A stretch of DNA of 48,500 nucleotides from Myxococcota bacterium (GTDB lineage: Bacteria; Myxococcota_A; UBA796; UBA2385), in NCBI GenBank assembly GCA_023150805.1, contig JAKLKF010000053.1, forward strand, positions 1 to 48,500, in the 5' to 3' direction. Shown piece after piece: positions 30,280 to 42,770 of this stretch (positions within the stretch are counted from its first letter, which is position 1; every line of letters begins with the position of its first letter). A model generated the notes under the pieces. It saw nothing but the letters and a program-made list of their open reading frames with translations. It had not been told where the DNA came from and did not search any database. The translations under genes were made by a program, and so were the position numbers.

Positions 30280-31284
30280 TCAGCTGAGCGGGTTGCCCTC
30301 GGCGTCGTTGATCTGCTCGAACTGGCCGGGGTTGTCGGTCCAGTGGATGCAGGTGACCGGGCAGGCGTCGATCGCGTCCTGGATCAGGTCCATCGGGCCT
30401 TCCTGGCTGATCACCACCGCCTTGGCGTCGGTCGGCAACACGAAGACGTGCTCGGTGTTCTCGACGCAGGTGCCGCAGTTGATGCACTCCCACTGGTCGA
30501 TGATCAGCGTGTCGCCGCGGGCGAATGCGCGCGAGGACTCGTTGTCGATGGCCCCCCAGTACTCCACGCCGTCGTCGGCCAGGTGGACGTCGGTGTCTTC
30601 GGGCTCCCAGTCGATGCCGCTGGTGGCCCGGACGTTGGTCTTGGCTCCGACCGACTCGACCTTGCCGCCGGCCTGGGCGATCAGCGCCGCGATGCCACCG
30701 GCGGCGGGGGCTGGCGCCGGGGCAGCGGTCGCCTTGGCCTCGGCCTCCTTGCGGGCGCGGATCTCGGCCTTCTTGCGCTCGGCCTCGGCGCGAAGGGCCT
30801 CGACCTCGGCCTGGTCCTTGCGGGCGTGCTCTTCCTTGGCTGCCGCCGGCCTGGCCTGGGCGGGGGCGGGGGCCGCCGCCTGGGCGCCCGCGTCGGCGGG
30901 CTCCGGGCTGGCTCCCTCGCTGGCGCCCTTTGCGCCGGCCTTCTTCGCCCCGGCCTTCTTGGCGCCCTTCTTCGGGGCGGACGGGGTCGCGTCGACCACC
31001 GTGTCGGCCGGGGCCGGGGCAGCGCTCTCCGCCGCGACCACGGCGGGAGGCGGGGAGGAGGGCGCGACCGCCGCCGCGGCCTTCGGGGCCTGGGCGCGGG
31101 GGGCCTCGGCGCGGGGGGCCTCGGCGCGGGGGGCCTCGGCGCGGGGGGACTCGGCGCCGTAGCGCGGGCCCGTGTCGGCGGGAGGGGCTGCCTGCGCCTT
31201 GTCGGCGCCGCCGCGCACCAGGTCGCGCAGCCTGCGCAGGCCCGGCGTGTTGCGTACGACCTTCCCGACGATCTCTCTGAGCAT
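30280..31284 (-). CDS. Ferredoxin-like domain on a long Ala/Pro/Lys/Glu-rich arm
   Basis: This 334-residue protein starts with an amphipathic segment ('MLREIVGKVVRNTPGLRRL'), then about 180 residues of low complexity with tandem 'PRAEA' units, Lys/Ala blocks, and a charged helix ('KDQAEVEALRAEAERKKAE'). Residues about 265-315 form a ferredoxin-like domain: Cys267, Cys270 and Cys273 in 'CINCGTC', then Cys308-Pro and an extra Cys312 ('ACPVTC'), enough for one 4Fe-4S cluster. Such domains carry electrons; the extended arm is not usual. A segment at about 215-262 may contact a partner. It ends 9 bases from the convergent kdsA stop. The partner enzyme is not known. Confidence 0.85.
   Translation of the reverse strand: MLREIVGKVVRNTPGLRRLRDLVRGGADKAQAAPPADTGPRYGAESPRAEAPRAEAPRAEAPRAQAPKAAAAVAPSSPPPAVVAAESAAPAPADTVVDATPSAPKKGAKKAGAKKAGAKGASEGASPEPADAGAQAAAPAPAQARPAAAKEEHARKDQAEVEALRAEAERKKAEIRARKEAEAKATAAPAPAPAAGGIAALIAQAGGKVESVGAKTNVRATSGIDWEPEDTDVHLADDGVEYWGAIDNESSRAFARGDTLIIDQWECINCGTCVENTEHVFVLPTDAKAVVISQEGPMDLIQDAIDACPVTCIHWTDNPGQFEQINDAEGNPLS
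31089..31148 (-). repeat. Four 15-bp tandem repeats in the ferredoxin-like gene
   Basis: Four near-identical 15-bp units (the outermost has one change) encode PRAEA-type pentapeptides of the low-complexity arm. Copy number can change by slippage without breaking the frame. Confidence 0.85.
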
Positions 31285-31303
31285 GGACGGCTCCCGGTGG
31301 TGT

Positions 31304-31326
31304 CCGGAGGAGAGGGGCGCCTCCGG
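31304..31326 (-). terminator. Hairpin after the winged-helix gene
   Basis: Bases 31304-31310 and 31320-31326 form a perfect 7-bp stem with a 9-base loop, 12 bases after the stop of the minus-strand gene that ends at 31339 and before the ferredoxin-like gene. No T-run follows. Confidence 0.45.
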
Positions 31327-31338
31327 GTCGGGCCGTGC

Positions 31339-33057
31339 CTAACCTGCGCCGCGCCGGCCGGAGCCCCGTCCATCGAGCGCCTCGAACCACGCCATGAGGC
31401 GGTCCTCCCAGGGCAGGAGCGCCTCGTAGACCAGCCGGCACTCCGGGTCCTCCTGCAGCCGGACGAAGAGCGCCTCCTCCAGCAGCAGGCGCTCGCGGGC
31501 GCGCACCGCCAGGCCCAGGTCCACGGCGAGCTGGACCAGGTCGGCGTCCGCCAGCCCACCGCTGGCCGGGCGCAGCGCGACCATGCCGCATGCTGCGCAG
31601 AAGCGCTCCAGCGCCCGGAGCAGCGGGGCGCGCTCCCCGCCGGGCAGGTCGAGCGTCGGCGTGTCGGGCGGGGACGGAGCCCGCACCACGGGACGGTCGG
31701 GCCCCCGGCGCCCGGCCAGCAGCAGCGCGGTCAGCAGGCCCAGGGCCGGGGTGTGGGTGATGGCGCGCAGGCGCAGGCTGAAGTTGTCGGGGATGGCGCG
31801 AGGCGGCTCCTCGCCGGGGGCCAGCAGCCCCCCGTGCACGCGCAGCCGCGGGTCCAGCGGGCCGGGCAGGCGCACCCCGGCGGGGGCCGCCCGCTCGACG
31901 CGCAGGCGCTCGTTGAGCACGGCCACGCCTCCGCGCAGGCCCAGGAGCGCGCGCGGGAAGGTCACGGCCACCCCCTCCAGCTCGACCTGGTCCAGGAAGG
32001 GGCCGGTGGTGGCGCGCAGGGGCGCTCCCGGCGCCGCCGCCACGGGGGTGGCCGCCAGGCTGCGGCCCACGAGCAGCCCGCTGGTGGCGAGGTCGACGGC
32101 GCCGGGCTGCAGGCGCTGGCCGAAGATCCGCAGGTCCCAGGGGGCGAAGCGGGAGGCGAGGGGGCCGAGGCGGGCCCGCAGCCGCTGGGCCTCGGCCATG
32201 GCCTGGGGCCCGCGGCGGGCGGGCAGGGCCGCCTGCTCGAGCGCGGCCAGGTACTCGCGGTACAGAGGGTCCGTCAGCGCGACCAGCACGCCGTCCTCGG
32301 CCACGTCGCGCCGCTGGGCGGCTCCGCGGGTCGCGACCAGGCGGTCGTCCATGCGCACGGCGTCGCCGCGGCGTGCCGCGACCTCGACGTAGGCGCCCAG
32401 CGCCGCGTCCCGCGCGCCCATCGCGTCGAGCACGGCGCGCACCTGGCTGCTGCTCAGCTCGCCGTGGTCGAGCAGGGCCAGCAGCAGGCGGCGGTACACG
32501 TCGAAGCTCTCGTCCACGCCCGCCCGCAGGTCCACCGGGGTCGGAGGCGGGGGCGTCGAGGGTGCGGGGAAGGGCAGGCCGAGCTGCTGCGCGCGGGGCA
32601 CGGCGGGTGCGGGGCGGCGGCCGGCGGCCGGCGAGAGCAGGCTCCGCAGCGAGCTTGCCCGGCGCCGGGCGGTGGCGTCGGCCAGGCCGGGCTCGACCTC
32701 CCGGATGATCTCGGCGATGGCCTCGACCGGCGGCAGGTCCTCCCCGGCGCCCAGCAGGCGCGCGGCCAGGGGGTTGGCCCACGCGGCCTCGGCGTACTGG
32801 CGGGCCTGCTCGGCGGGCTCGGCGTAGGCCAGCGCCAGCCCGCGGGGGCTCAGGCGCAGCTCCCCGTCGGCCTCCAGCAGGCCCAGCCACTGCGCGGCCT
32901 GGCTGTAGTAGTGCACCGTGCGCAGCTCGACCTCGAGCACCTCGGCGAGCAGGGCGGGGCGGCGCACCCCGCTGGCCACCAGTCCGACCAGGCGCAGCAG
33001 CAGGCGCGGGTTGTTGGCGTTGGGCACCAGCTCCGCGCGGGGGCGACGAGCCTCCAT
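31339..33057 (-). CDS. Unknown 572-residue protein with two winged-helix regions
   Basis: I do not recognise a named family. The N-terminus (about 10-75) reads like a winged helix-turn-helix: 'NNPRLLLRLVGLVASGV', 'ALLAEVLEVELRTVHYYSQAAQWLGLLEADG', 'LRLSPRGLALA'. A second helical region near 110-140 has 'ATARRRASSLRSLL', and 'LLALLDHGELSSSQVRAVL' near 190 may start a second winged helix. The last third is Leu/Arg-rich with a CAAC pair near residue 496. This suggests a DNA- or RNA-binding protein. The ATG at 33057 has AGGAGG 5 bases upstream; in-frame sequence continues far upstream but without such a site. It is divergent from the pseudo-ATPase gene. Confidence 0.7.
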   Translation of the reverse strand: MEARRPRAELVPNANNPRLLLRLVGLVASGVRRPALLAEVLEVELRTVHYYSQAAQWLGLLEADGELRLSPRGLALAYAEPAEQARQYAEAAWANPLAARLLGAGEDLPPVEAIAEIIREVEPGLADATARRRASSLRSLLSPAAGRRPAPAVPRAQQLGLPFPAPSTPPPPTPVDLRAGVDESFDVYRRLLLALLDHGELSSSQVRAVLDAMGARDAALGAYVEVAARRGDAVRMDDRLVATRGAAQRRDVAEDGVLVALTDPLYREYLAALEQAALPARRGPQAMAEAQRLRARLGPLASRFAPWDLRIFGQRLQPGAVDLATSGLLVGRSLAATPVAAAPGAPLRATTGPFLDQVELEGVAVTFPRALLGLRGGVAVLNERLRVERAAPAGVRLPGPLDPRLRVHGGLLAPGEEPPRAIPDNFSLRLRAITHTPALGLLTALLLAGRRGPDRPVVRAPSPPDTPTLDLPGGERAPLLRALERFCAACGMVALRPASGGLADADLVQLAVDLGLAVRARERLLLEEALFVRLQEDPECRLVYEALLPWEDRLMAWFEALDGRGSGRRGAG

Positions 33058-33097
33058 GGGGCCCTCCTGGGCCCGAGCGTGAGGGGCCCTCCTGGGC
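33058..33097 (-). repeat. Duplicated ribosome-binding segment before the winged-helix gene
   Basis: The 15-base sequence at 33058-33072 recurs exactly at 33083-33097, 25 bases apart; each copy carries AGGAGG on the minus strand. The inner copy sits 5 bases from the ATG at 33057 and decides that start. The outer copy would serve no obvious start codon. Confidence 0.7.
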
Positions 33098-33129
33098 GCG
33101 AGCATAGCGCCTGGCGCCGCTCGGCGTTC

Positions 33130-33158
33130 ATGTGAAGGATGAGGGCCAACATTGACAA
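33130..33158 (-). promoter_or_regulatory. Possible promoter of the winged-helix gene
   Basis: On the minus strand TTGTCA (33153-33158) and TCACAT (33130-33135) are 17 bases apart, with a leader of about 65 bases to the ATG. The -10 match is weak. Confidence 0.3.
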
Positions 33159-33180
33159 GCGAAGACCTGCGGCCTACCCT
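33152..33180 (+). promoter_or_regulatory. Sigma-70-type promoter of the pseudo-ATPase gene
   Basis: A full consensus -35 box TTGACA (33152-33157) is followed after 17 bases by TACCCT (33175-33180), leaving about 66 bases of leader before the ATG at 33253. It overlaps the minus-strand candidate -35 by five bases. Confidence 0.5.
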
Positions 33181-33252
33181 TGCCTGGAGATCCCCGTGGC
33201 GCCTGGGTCCTCCTCGCGTCGCGCGGGCCACCGCCTCCACCGACGGTGCACC

Positions 33253-34347
33253 ATGTCCGCGCTCGACCTCTCCTCCAGCGCCGGGGACCGGCACCTCGCC
33301 GAGCCGCGGATCGCCCGTCGGATGCGGGTGGCCTCGCGGGTCGGCCCGCCGCCCGTCGCGCGGCGGGACAGCGCCGCCCGGGCCGAGCAGCGCTTCGTCG
33401 AGACCGCCCTGCGGGGCCGCTCGGCGCGCCAGGTGCGGGCATGCCTGCGCCGGATGGAGCCGGTCTTCGTCTCGACGCCGCGGTGGAGCCGTCCGCAGGC
33501 CTTCCTGGAGGAGATCGCCCTCGACCTCGCGGTCGGCGAGCCCGCGATCGGCTGCCGGACCGTGGGCTTCCGCCCGATGCGGGGGCGCGCGCCGGCCGGC
33601 ACCTGGCCCTTGATGCTGCAGATCCTCAACCAGCTCGGGCGAGGGGGGGGGCAGGCGGAGGTGGTCGCGACCGCGGTCGATCGGGACGGCTTCCGGGCCG
33701 GCGTGGGAGAGGCCCTGGAGGGCGCCCACAGCGCCAGCCGGCACCGCCTGGCGGTGCTGCTGCACGGGATCGAGCACATGCCGGTCGAGGTCTTGAGCGA
33801 CCTGGTCGAGCAGTGGACGCGGTACCGCGAGCGCCACCCCGAGGGCCTGCGCGTGGCGTTGCTGCTGGCGGGCGGGGAGTGCCCGGCCTGGCTCGACCTG
33901 CCCGAGCTGCACCGGGTCGAGCTGGAGGACTACTCCGAGGCCGAGACGGTCGCCGCCCTGGTGGCCCGCTGCGGGCCGCTGGCGCCCCGCCGCCTGATGG
34001 CCCTGGCCCGGTTCACCGGCGGCGTGCCCGCCATGGTCGACGCGGTGAGCGAGATGATCGTCGCCGGGCGGGACGGCGGGCAGGTCGGCGCGGCGCGTGG
34101 CGCCCGCCTGGACGTGGACCTCCTGCTGCACGGGATGGGGTCGGTCGCCGACGAGATCCGCGGCGCGCTGGACATCGTGTCGGCGCGCGGCGAGCTGTCG
34201 GATCGGCTGGCGACGCTGGTCCGCGACGGCGCCAGCGCCCCCCTTCCCGGCGACGAGCCGCTCTTCGCCGCCGGCCTGGTGAAGCGGGTCCGGGGGTCGG
34301 GCCAGGTCTCGCTGCGCGCGCCGGCCCTGGCGGCGATGCTCGGCTGA
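33253..34347 (+). CDS. Pseudo-ATPase of STAND/ORC-like type, P-loop lost
   Basis: This 364-residue protein has the layout of a STAND/ORC-type AAA ATPase but lacks the nucleotide site. 'PVFVSTPRWSRPQAFLEEIALDL' (about 73-95) sits where beta-1, Walker A and helix 1 should be, yet has no Gly-Lys-Ser/Thr. 'RLAVLLHGIEHMP' (about 165-178) replaces the Walker B Asp-Glu. 'LRVALLLAGG' matches the sensor-1 strand, and 'LEDYSEAETVAALV...FTGGVPAMVDAV' matches the helical lid with its GG-x-P motif. The C-terminus may be a winged helix. The start at 33253 is the first ATG with a sensible leader; no strong ribosome-binding site. It may be a regulator that works without ATP, paired with the divergent gene. 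Confidence 0.65.
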   Translation: MSALDLSSSAGDRHLAEPRIARRMRVASRVGPPPVARRDSAARAEQRFVETALRGRSARQVRACLRRMEPVFVSTPRWSRPQAFLEEIALDLAVGEPAIGCRTVGFRPMRGRAPAGTWPLMLQILNQLGRGGGQAEVVATAVDRDGFRAGVGEALEGAHSASRHRLAVLLHGIEHMPVEVLSDLVEQWTRYRERHPEGLRVALLLAGGECPAWLDLPELHRVELEDYSEAETVAALVARCGPLAPRRLMALARFTGGVPAMVDAVSEMIVAGRDGGQVGAARGARLDVDLLLHGMGSVADEIRGALDIVSARGELSDRLATLVRDGASAPLPGDEPLFAAGLVKRVRGSGQVSLRAPALAAMLG

Positions 34348-34412
34348 GCCGGGACCGGGGTCCGCGCGGGCCGGCGACGGGCTGCGACAACATGACGCGA
34401 CGCTGCCCTGCG

Positions 34413-34428
34413 CGGGCAGAACGTTGCT
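34413..34428 (+). promoter_or_regulatory. Possible sigma-54 (-24/-12) promoter
   Basis: GG at 34414-34415 and GC at 34426-34427 are exactly 10 bases apart, and the -12 half reads TTGCT. The -24 half (GGGC) matches the consensus poorly. It would give a leader of about 50 bases for the gene at 34493. Confidence 0.25.
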
Positions 34429-34492
34429 TGCAACCCGGATCCACGGGGGCGCATCCTCGGGGTGGAGGAGGCGGCCCACCCCCGGAGGTCCC

Positions 34493-34798
34493 ATGACCCA
34501 CACCCTGGACCCTGGCGCGCGCGCGCCCGACATGCGGCGTTCCCGCACGACCCGTCCCTCTGCCACGCTGGCCACCGCCGTCGGCGCGCTGGTGCTGGGT
34601 GTCGCCCTCGTCGTGCCCAGCGCCGCCTGGTGCGTGGGCGTCGCGTGGAACGTGCTCGAACAGCACGCGCACCCGCGGCTGCTCGCGCTGGTGACGCTGC
34701 CCTCGTTCCTGCTGTTGATCGGGGCCCTGCTGTGCCACGGGGGCTTCAACCGCCTGCGCGCGGCGGTGCATGGCCTGGATCGTCGTCGCGCGGCCTAG
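34493..34798 (+). CDS. Small two-helix membrane protein of unknown function
   Basis: This 101-residue protein has a polar, Arg-rich N-terminus and two membrane segments (about residues 25-50 and 63-82) joined by a short loop with 'EQHAHPRLL'. GGAGG 4 bases before the ATG supports the start. Its two Cys residues lie one in each membrane segment. It stops 3 bases from the convergent SCP2-like gene. I do not recognise a family. Confidence 0.7.
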   Translation: MTHTLDPGARAPDMRRSRTTRPSATLATAVGALVLGVALVVPSAAWCVGVAWNVLEQHAHPRLLALVTLPSFLLLIGALLCHGGFNRLRAAVHGLDRRRAA

Positions 34799-34801
34799 GG
34801 C

Positions 34802-35113
34802 CTAGATCCGGAACCGCTCTCGCAGCGCGCCCAGGGCGCTGGGGTCGTTCGTCCGGATCTTGCCGCGGGCGATGTCGAGCGGACCGGGGTTCTTGCCCTC
34901 CAGGACCATCTTCTCGAACAGGGCCGGGTCGCACTTGAGCACGACGTCGGCCTGCTCCACCTGCTTGCCCGGTGCCACCTCGCAGCGGTCGGCGCGCATG
35001 GTCACGGTCCAGCGCTCCTCGCCCACGCTGAAGTAGTAGGTGCGGGTCGGCAGCCCGGGCTTGGGCAGGTAGCGCTCGGGCATCTTCTGGAAGATCTCGC
35101 GGACCTTGGACAC
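34802..35113 (-). CDS. SCP2-type sterol/lipid-carrier domain protein
   Basis: This 103-residue protein looks like a single SCP2 domain: 'FSVGEERWTVTMRADRCEVAPG' followed by 'ADVVLKCDPALFEKMVLEGKNPGPLDIARGKIRTND', which fits the strand-rich start, 'D..l..l..G' helix and 'G+i...Gd' of the family. SCP2 domains hold hydrophobic ligands in a cavity. The start is GTG at 35113 with GGGAGG just upstream; the open frame continues for 78 codons further. It is divergent from ligA (88-base gap). The ligand is unknown. Confidence 0.75.
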   Translation of the reverse strand: MSKVREIFQKMPERYLPKPGLPTRTYYFSVGEERWTVTMRADRCEVAPGKQVEQADVVLKCDPALFEKMVLEGKNPGPLDIARGKIRTNDPSALGALRERFRI

Positions 35114-35174
35114 GGGGCCTCCCGGTGGGTCGGGCCAGCCTACCCCGGCGGACGCCGCCCGAAGAGGGAGATAG

Positions 35175-38173
<2,999 letters not shown>

Positions 38174-38195
38174 GCTGTCGCCCCGGTGCCGGGCC

Positions 38196-38924
38196 TCAGC
38201 GCCGCGGCTGCCCGGGGTGCTCCAGCGTCCAGCGTACGTGTTGGAGCATCCCGTGGAGCATGCCGGCCTCGGCCGGGTCGGGCGCCAGGCGCACCAGCAG
38301 GCGCTGCAGCGTGCCCCGCACCTGCTCGGGCGATCGGCCGCGCAGGTAGCCTCCCGCCTCCAGGACGGCTTCGGCCTGGTGGACCACGGCCCGCAGCAGG
38401 CCGGTGGGCGCGGGGAGCCGGGGGGGCAGCGGGTCGGGCGGAACCGCCGCGAGGCGGGCGCGCAGCGCGTGCGCCGTCACCGTCACCGCCTGGGCGAGGT
38501 TCAGGGAGGAGGCCGGGCCGGTCGGCAGCGTCAGCACGGCCTGGCAGGGCTCCAGGTCCTCGTTGCGCAGGCCGGCGTCCTCGGGCCCGAACAGCAGGCA
38601 GGCGGGGCCGGGCTGCGTCGCGACGGCCTCGGCCAGCGCCGCGGGGTCCCAGACCGGCCAGTCCCAGCGCCGCTTGCGGGCGGTCGTGCCCACGACCAGG
38701 CGCGCGTCGGCGACCGCCTCGTCGACGGTGGCCACGATCCGGGCCGCATCCACCACGTGGTGGGCGCCGGGCGCCTTCCAGCGCGCTTCGTCGGGGTCGA
38801 AGGCGGCGGGCGCCACCAACACCAGGTCGCCCAGGCCGTGGTTGGCGATGGCGCGCGCGACCACGCCGACGTTGGCCGGCCCGCGGGGGCGGACCAGCAC
38901 GATCCGGATCTGGGCCAGGTCCAC
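38196..38924 (-). CDS. trmJ: tRNA (cytidine/uridine-2'-O-)-methyltransferase TrmJ
   Basis: This 242-residue SPOUT methyltransferase matches TrmJ, which methylates the 2'-oxygen of C/U32 in tRNAs. Marks: 'RIVLVRPRGPANVGVVARAIANHGLGDLVLVAP' (motif 1), 'VGTTAR', 'LLFGPEDAGLRNEDLE' (motif 2) and 'ASSLNLAQAVTVTAH' (motif 3), plus a helical C-terminal extension with 'LRRLLVRLAP'-like sequence. The start is GTG at 38924, 10 bases after the dnaK stop, so the two are probably co-transcribed. It converges on the ligA-coupled lipoprotein gene. Confidence 0.93.
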   Translation of the reverse strand: MDLAQIRIVLVRPRGPANVGVVARAIANHGLGDLVLVAPAAFDPDEARWKAPGAHHVVDAARIVATVDEAVADARLVVGTTARKRRWDWPVWDPAALAEAVATQPGPACLLFGPEDAGLRNEDLEPCQAVLTLPTGPASSLNLAQAVTVTAHALRARLAAVPPDPLPPRLPAPTGLLRAVVHQAEAVLEAGGYLRGRSPEQVRGTLQRLLVRLAPDPAEAGMLHGMLQHVRWTLEHPGQPRR

Positions 38925-38934
38925 GCGGCGGTGC

Positions 38935-40890
<1,956 letters not shown>

Positions 40891-40936
40891 GACGCTGGAC
40901 CCTTGGGGAAGGAGGGGGTTCCGTTGTGGCCGGGCT

Positions 40937-40966
40937 TTCCTACCATGGGCCGGAAGAACACGTCAA
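40937..40966 (-). promoter_or_regulatory. Possible sigma-70-type promoter of dnaK
   Basis: On the minus strand TTGACG (40961-40966) is followed after 18 bases by TAGGAA (40937-40942), about 45 bases before the dnaK ATG at 40890. The -35 match is 5 of 6, the -10 weak. I did not find a CIRCE or sigma-32-type element here. Confidence 0.4.
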
Positions 40967-41012
40967 ACACGCGCTCCCCGGGATAGTCCGGGGGGGGAAG
41001 CGGAGGGTGGCG

Positions 41013-41546
41013 GTGGCGAGCCGGGATGGACGTGGCGACGGCGATGCCGGCGGCCCCTCGGGGCCGGGCCGGCGCGGCCTGGGGCTGGCGCAGCGGCTCC
41101 GGGCCAGCATCGACGCCAGCCGGGACGCGGCGCGGCAGGCCGAGGAAGCGCAGCGCCTGCGCAGCCACCGCGCCCGCCTCGCCCGCGCCGAGCTGCTGCG
41201 CGACCTGGCGGCCTTCGGGCGGGCGCTGGGCCACGCCCAGGTCAGCGCCACCGAGGACCAGGTCGGGATCCGCTTCGAGGGCCGCAGCCTGCGCTTCGAA
41301 GCGGTCGGCGACGCCGACGAGGTGCGGGTGCAGGGCGACGGCCTGCAGGAGCCGTGGCGCGTGCAGCACAACGCGGAGCTGGATCGGTGGGCGCTCTACC
41401 CGCCCCGCGGGGCGCCCCGGCTGCTCTTCGACGCCGGGCTGGAGGAGCTGGTGGCCCGGGTCTTCGCGGTCCGGGCCGCCGACCCCGAGGCCGCCGGTGA
41501 GGAATCGTCACCGCCACCCCGCCGCGGCGGCGGACGCAGCCTGTAG
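41013..41546 (+). CDS. Unknown coiled-coil/beta protein divergent from dnaK
   Basis: This protein of about 177 residues starts at a GTG six bases after a GGAGG site; further in-frame GTGs lie upstream, the first at 40926. The N-terminus is Gly/Arg-rich, then a long Arg/Ala/Glu/Leu helix (about 35-85: 'LRASIDASRDAARQAEEAQRLRSHRARLARAELLRD', a likely coiled coil) leads to a strand-rich domain ('VGIRFEGRSLRFEAVGDADEVRVQGDG', 'ELDRWALYPPRGAPRLLFDAGLEELVARVF'). The end is charged and low complexity. No family recognised. Its position opposite dnaK suggests a shared control region. Confidence 0.6.
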   Translation: MASRDGRGDGDAGGPSGPGRRGLGLAQRLRASIDASRDAARQAEEAQRLRSHRARLARAELLRDLAAFGRALGHAQVSATEDQVGIRFEGRSLRFEAVGDADEVRVQGDGLQEPWRVQHNAELDRWALYPPRGAPRLLFDAGLEELVARVFAVRAADPEAAGEESSPPPRRGGGRSL

Positions 41547-41574
41547 GCGCGCGAGATCGGCCCCGGCGCCGGCC

Positions 41575-42750
41575 TCAGCCGGCGTCCACCAGCATGATCT
41601 TCGAGTCCTCGCGGCTCTTGCTGCGCTCGACGGCCTCGGCCGCCTCGAGCAGGGGCATGCGGTGCGAGATCATGTGGCCGATGTCGAGGACGCCGTGCTC
41701 CATCATCCGCAGGATGTGGGGGAAGACGCCGCCGCCGGCGTGGCCCCGGGCGCCGACGATGCGGCTGGCCCCGCTGACCAGGCTGTCCAGCATCACCGGC
41801 GCGCGCTCGCCGGTACGGCCCAGGTAGACGACCTTGCCGCCGGCGGCCAGGCCCTTCTCGATCTCGGGCATGGTCTGGATGGCGGCGCCGGCGGCCTCCA
41901 CCACCATGTCGGCGCCCCAGCCCTTGCTGATGCGGCGGATCACCTCGCTCTCGCTGCCGCCCTGGCGCTTGAGGGCCCGCACGTCCCACGCCTCGTCCGC
42001 GCCGAGCGCCAGGGCCGACTCGACCCGGGTCTGCGCGACGTCGAAGGCGACGATGGTGGCCGCGCCCGTGGCGCGCGCCAGGGCGATGGCGCCCAGGCCG
42101 ATGGGGCCGCAGCCGAAGACGGCGACGTGGCTGCCGGGGGTCATCCCCCCCGCCGCGACGAACATGCCGTTGTAGGAGCAGCCGACGGGCTCGACCAGGG
42201 CGCCGTGCTCGCAGGCGGCCTGGGCGCTGCCCAGCCGCTCGGCCAGCCCGTTCAGCGACCACAGGTGCTTCTCGTGGGCCTTGATGTAGCCGGCGTAGGC
42301 GCCGGGGCTGCTGAAGCCGACCATGTCCAGCCGCACGCACTGGTTGAACCAGCCCTTGCGGCAGGCCTCGCACACCCCGCAGTAGAGCATGCCCTCGGCC
42401 GTGACCAGGTCCCCCTTGCGCAGGTTGCGGACCCCCGGGCCGACCTCGACCACCTCGCCGGCGTACTCGTGGCCCAGGATGCAGGGGAAGCTGGCGGGCC
42501 CCGAGAAGATCATGTAGCCGTGGGCGTCGGTCTCCACCGCGTGGGTGTCGCTGCCGCACACGCCGCAGCCGCGGATCTTCACCACCACCTCGCCGGGGCC
42601 GGGCGAGGGGTCGGGCACCGTCTGGCGCTCCAGCCGGGGGTTCCGGAACACGTGGCAGGCCATGGTCGCCTTGCCCGAGGCGGTCTCCTGGGGGCTGAGA
42701 GCGTAGCCGGGGCGCGGATCCCAGTCGGCGACGAGCTTGACGGCTTCCAT
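41575..42750 (-). CDS. Zinc-dependent medium-chain alcohol dehydrogenase (scyllo-inosose 3-dehydrogenase-like)
   Basis: This 391-residue zinc alcohol dehydrogenase has the catalytic-zinc Cys/His pair ('CGVCGSDTH', 'GHEYAGEVVEVG'), four structural-zinc Cys ('MLYCGVCEACRKGWFNQC'), and the NAD loop 'VFGCGPIGLGAIALA'. The N-terminal 'MEAVKLVADWDPRPGYALSPQE' and 'FSSPGAYAGYI' resemble proteins annotated as scyllo-inosose 3-dehydrogenase, which oxidise inositol-derived ketones, but substrate is not certain. The ATG at 42750 starts the family homology; the open frame continues upstream. It follows the second CNNM gene by 20 bases and is the last gene of the minus-strand run. Confidence 0.9.
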   Translation of the reverse strand: MEAVKLVADWDPRPGYALSPQETASGKATMACHVFRNPRLERQTVPDPSPGPGEVVVKIRGCGVCGSDTHAVETDAHGYMIFSGPASFPCILGHEYAGEVVEVGPGVRNLRKGDLVTAEGMLYCGVCEACRKGWFNQCVRLDMVGFSSPGAYAGYIKAHEKHLWSLNGLAERLGSAQAACEHGALVEPVGCSYNGMFVAAGGMTPGSHVAVFGCGPIGLGAIALARATGAATIVAFDVAQTRVESALALGADEAWDVRALKRQGGSESEVIRRISKGWGADMVVEAAGAAIQTMPEIEKGLAAGGKVVYLGRTGERAPVMLDSLVSGASRIVGARGHAGGGVFPHILRMMEHGVLDIGHMISHRMPLLEAAEAVERSKSREDSKIMLVDAG

Positions 42751-42770
42751 GGCTTCGCACTCCTGCGCGG

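Noticed and set aside
31089..31148. CRISPR-like array
   Set aside because: The 15-bp units are directly adjacent, without spacers, and encode pentapeptide repeats in frame.
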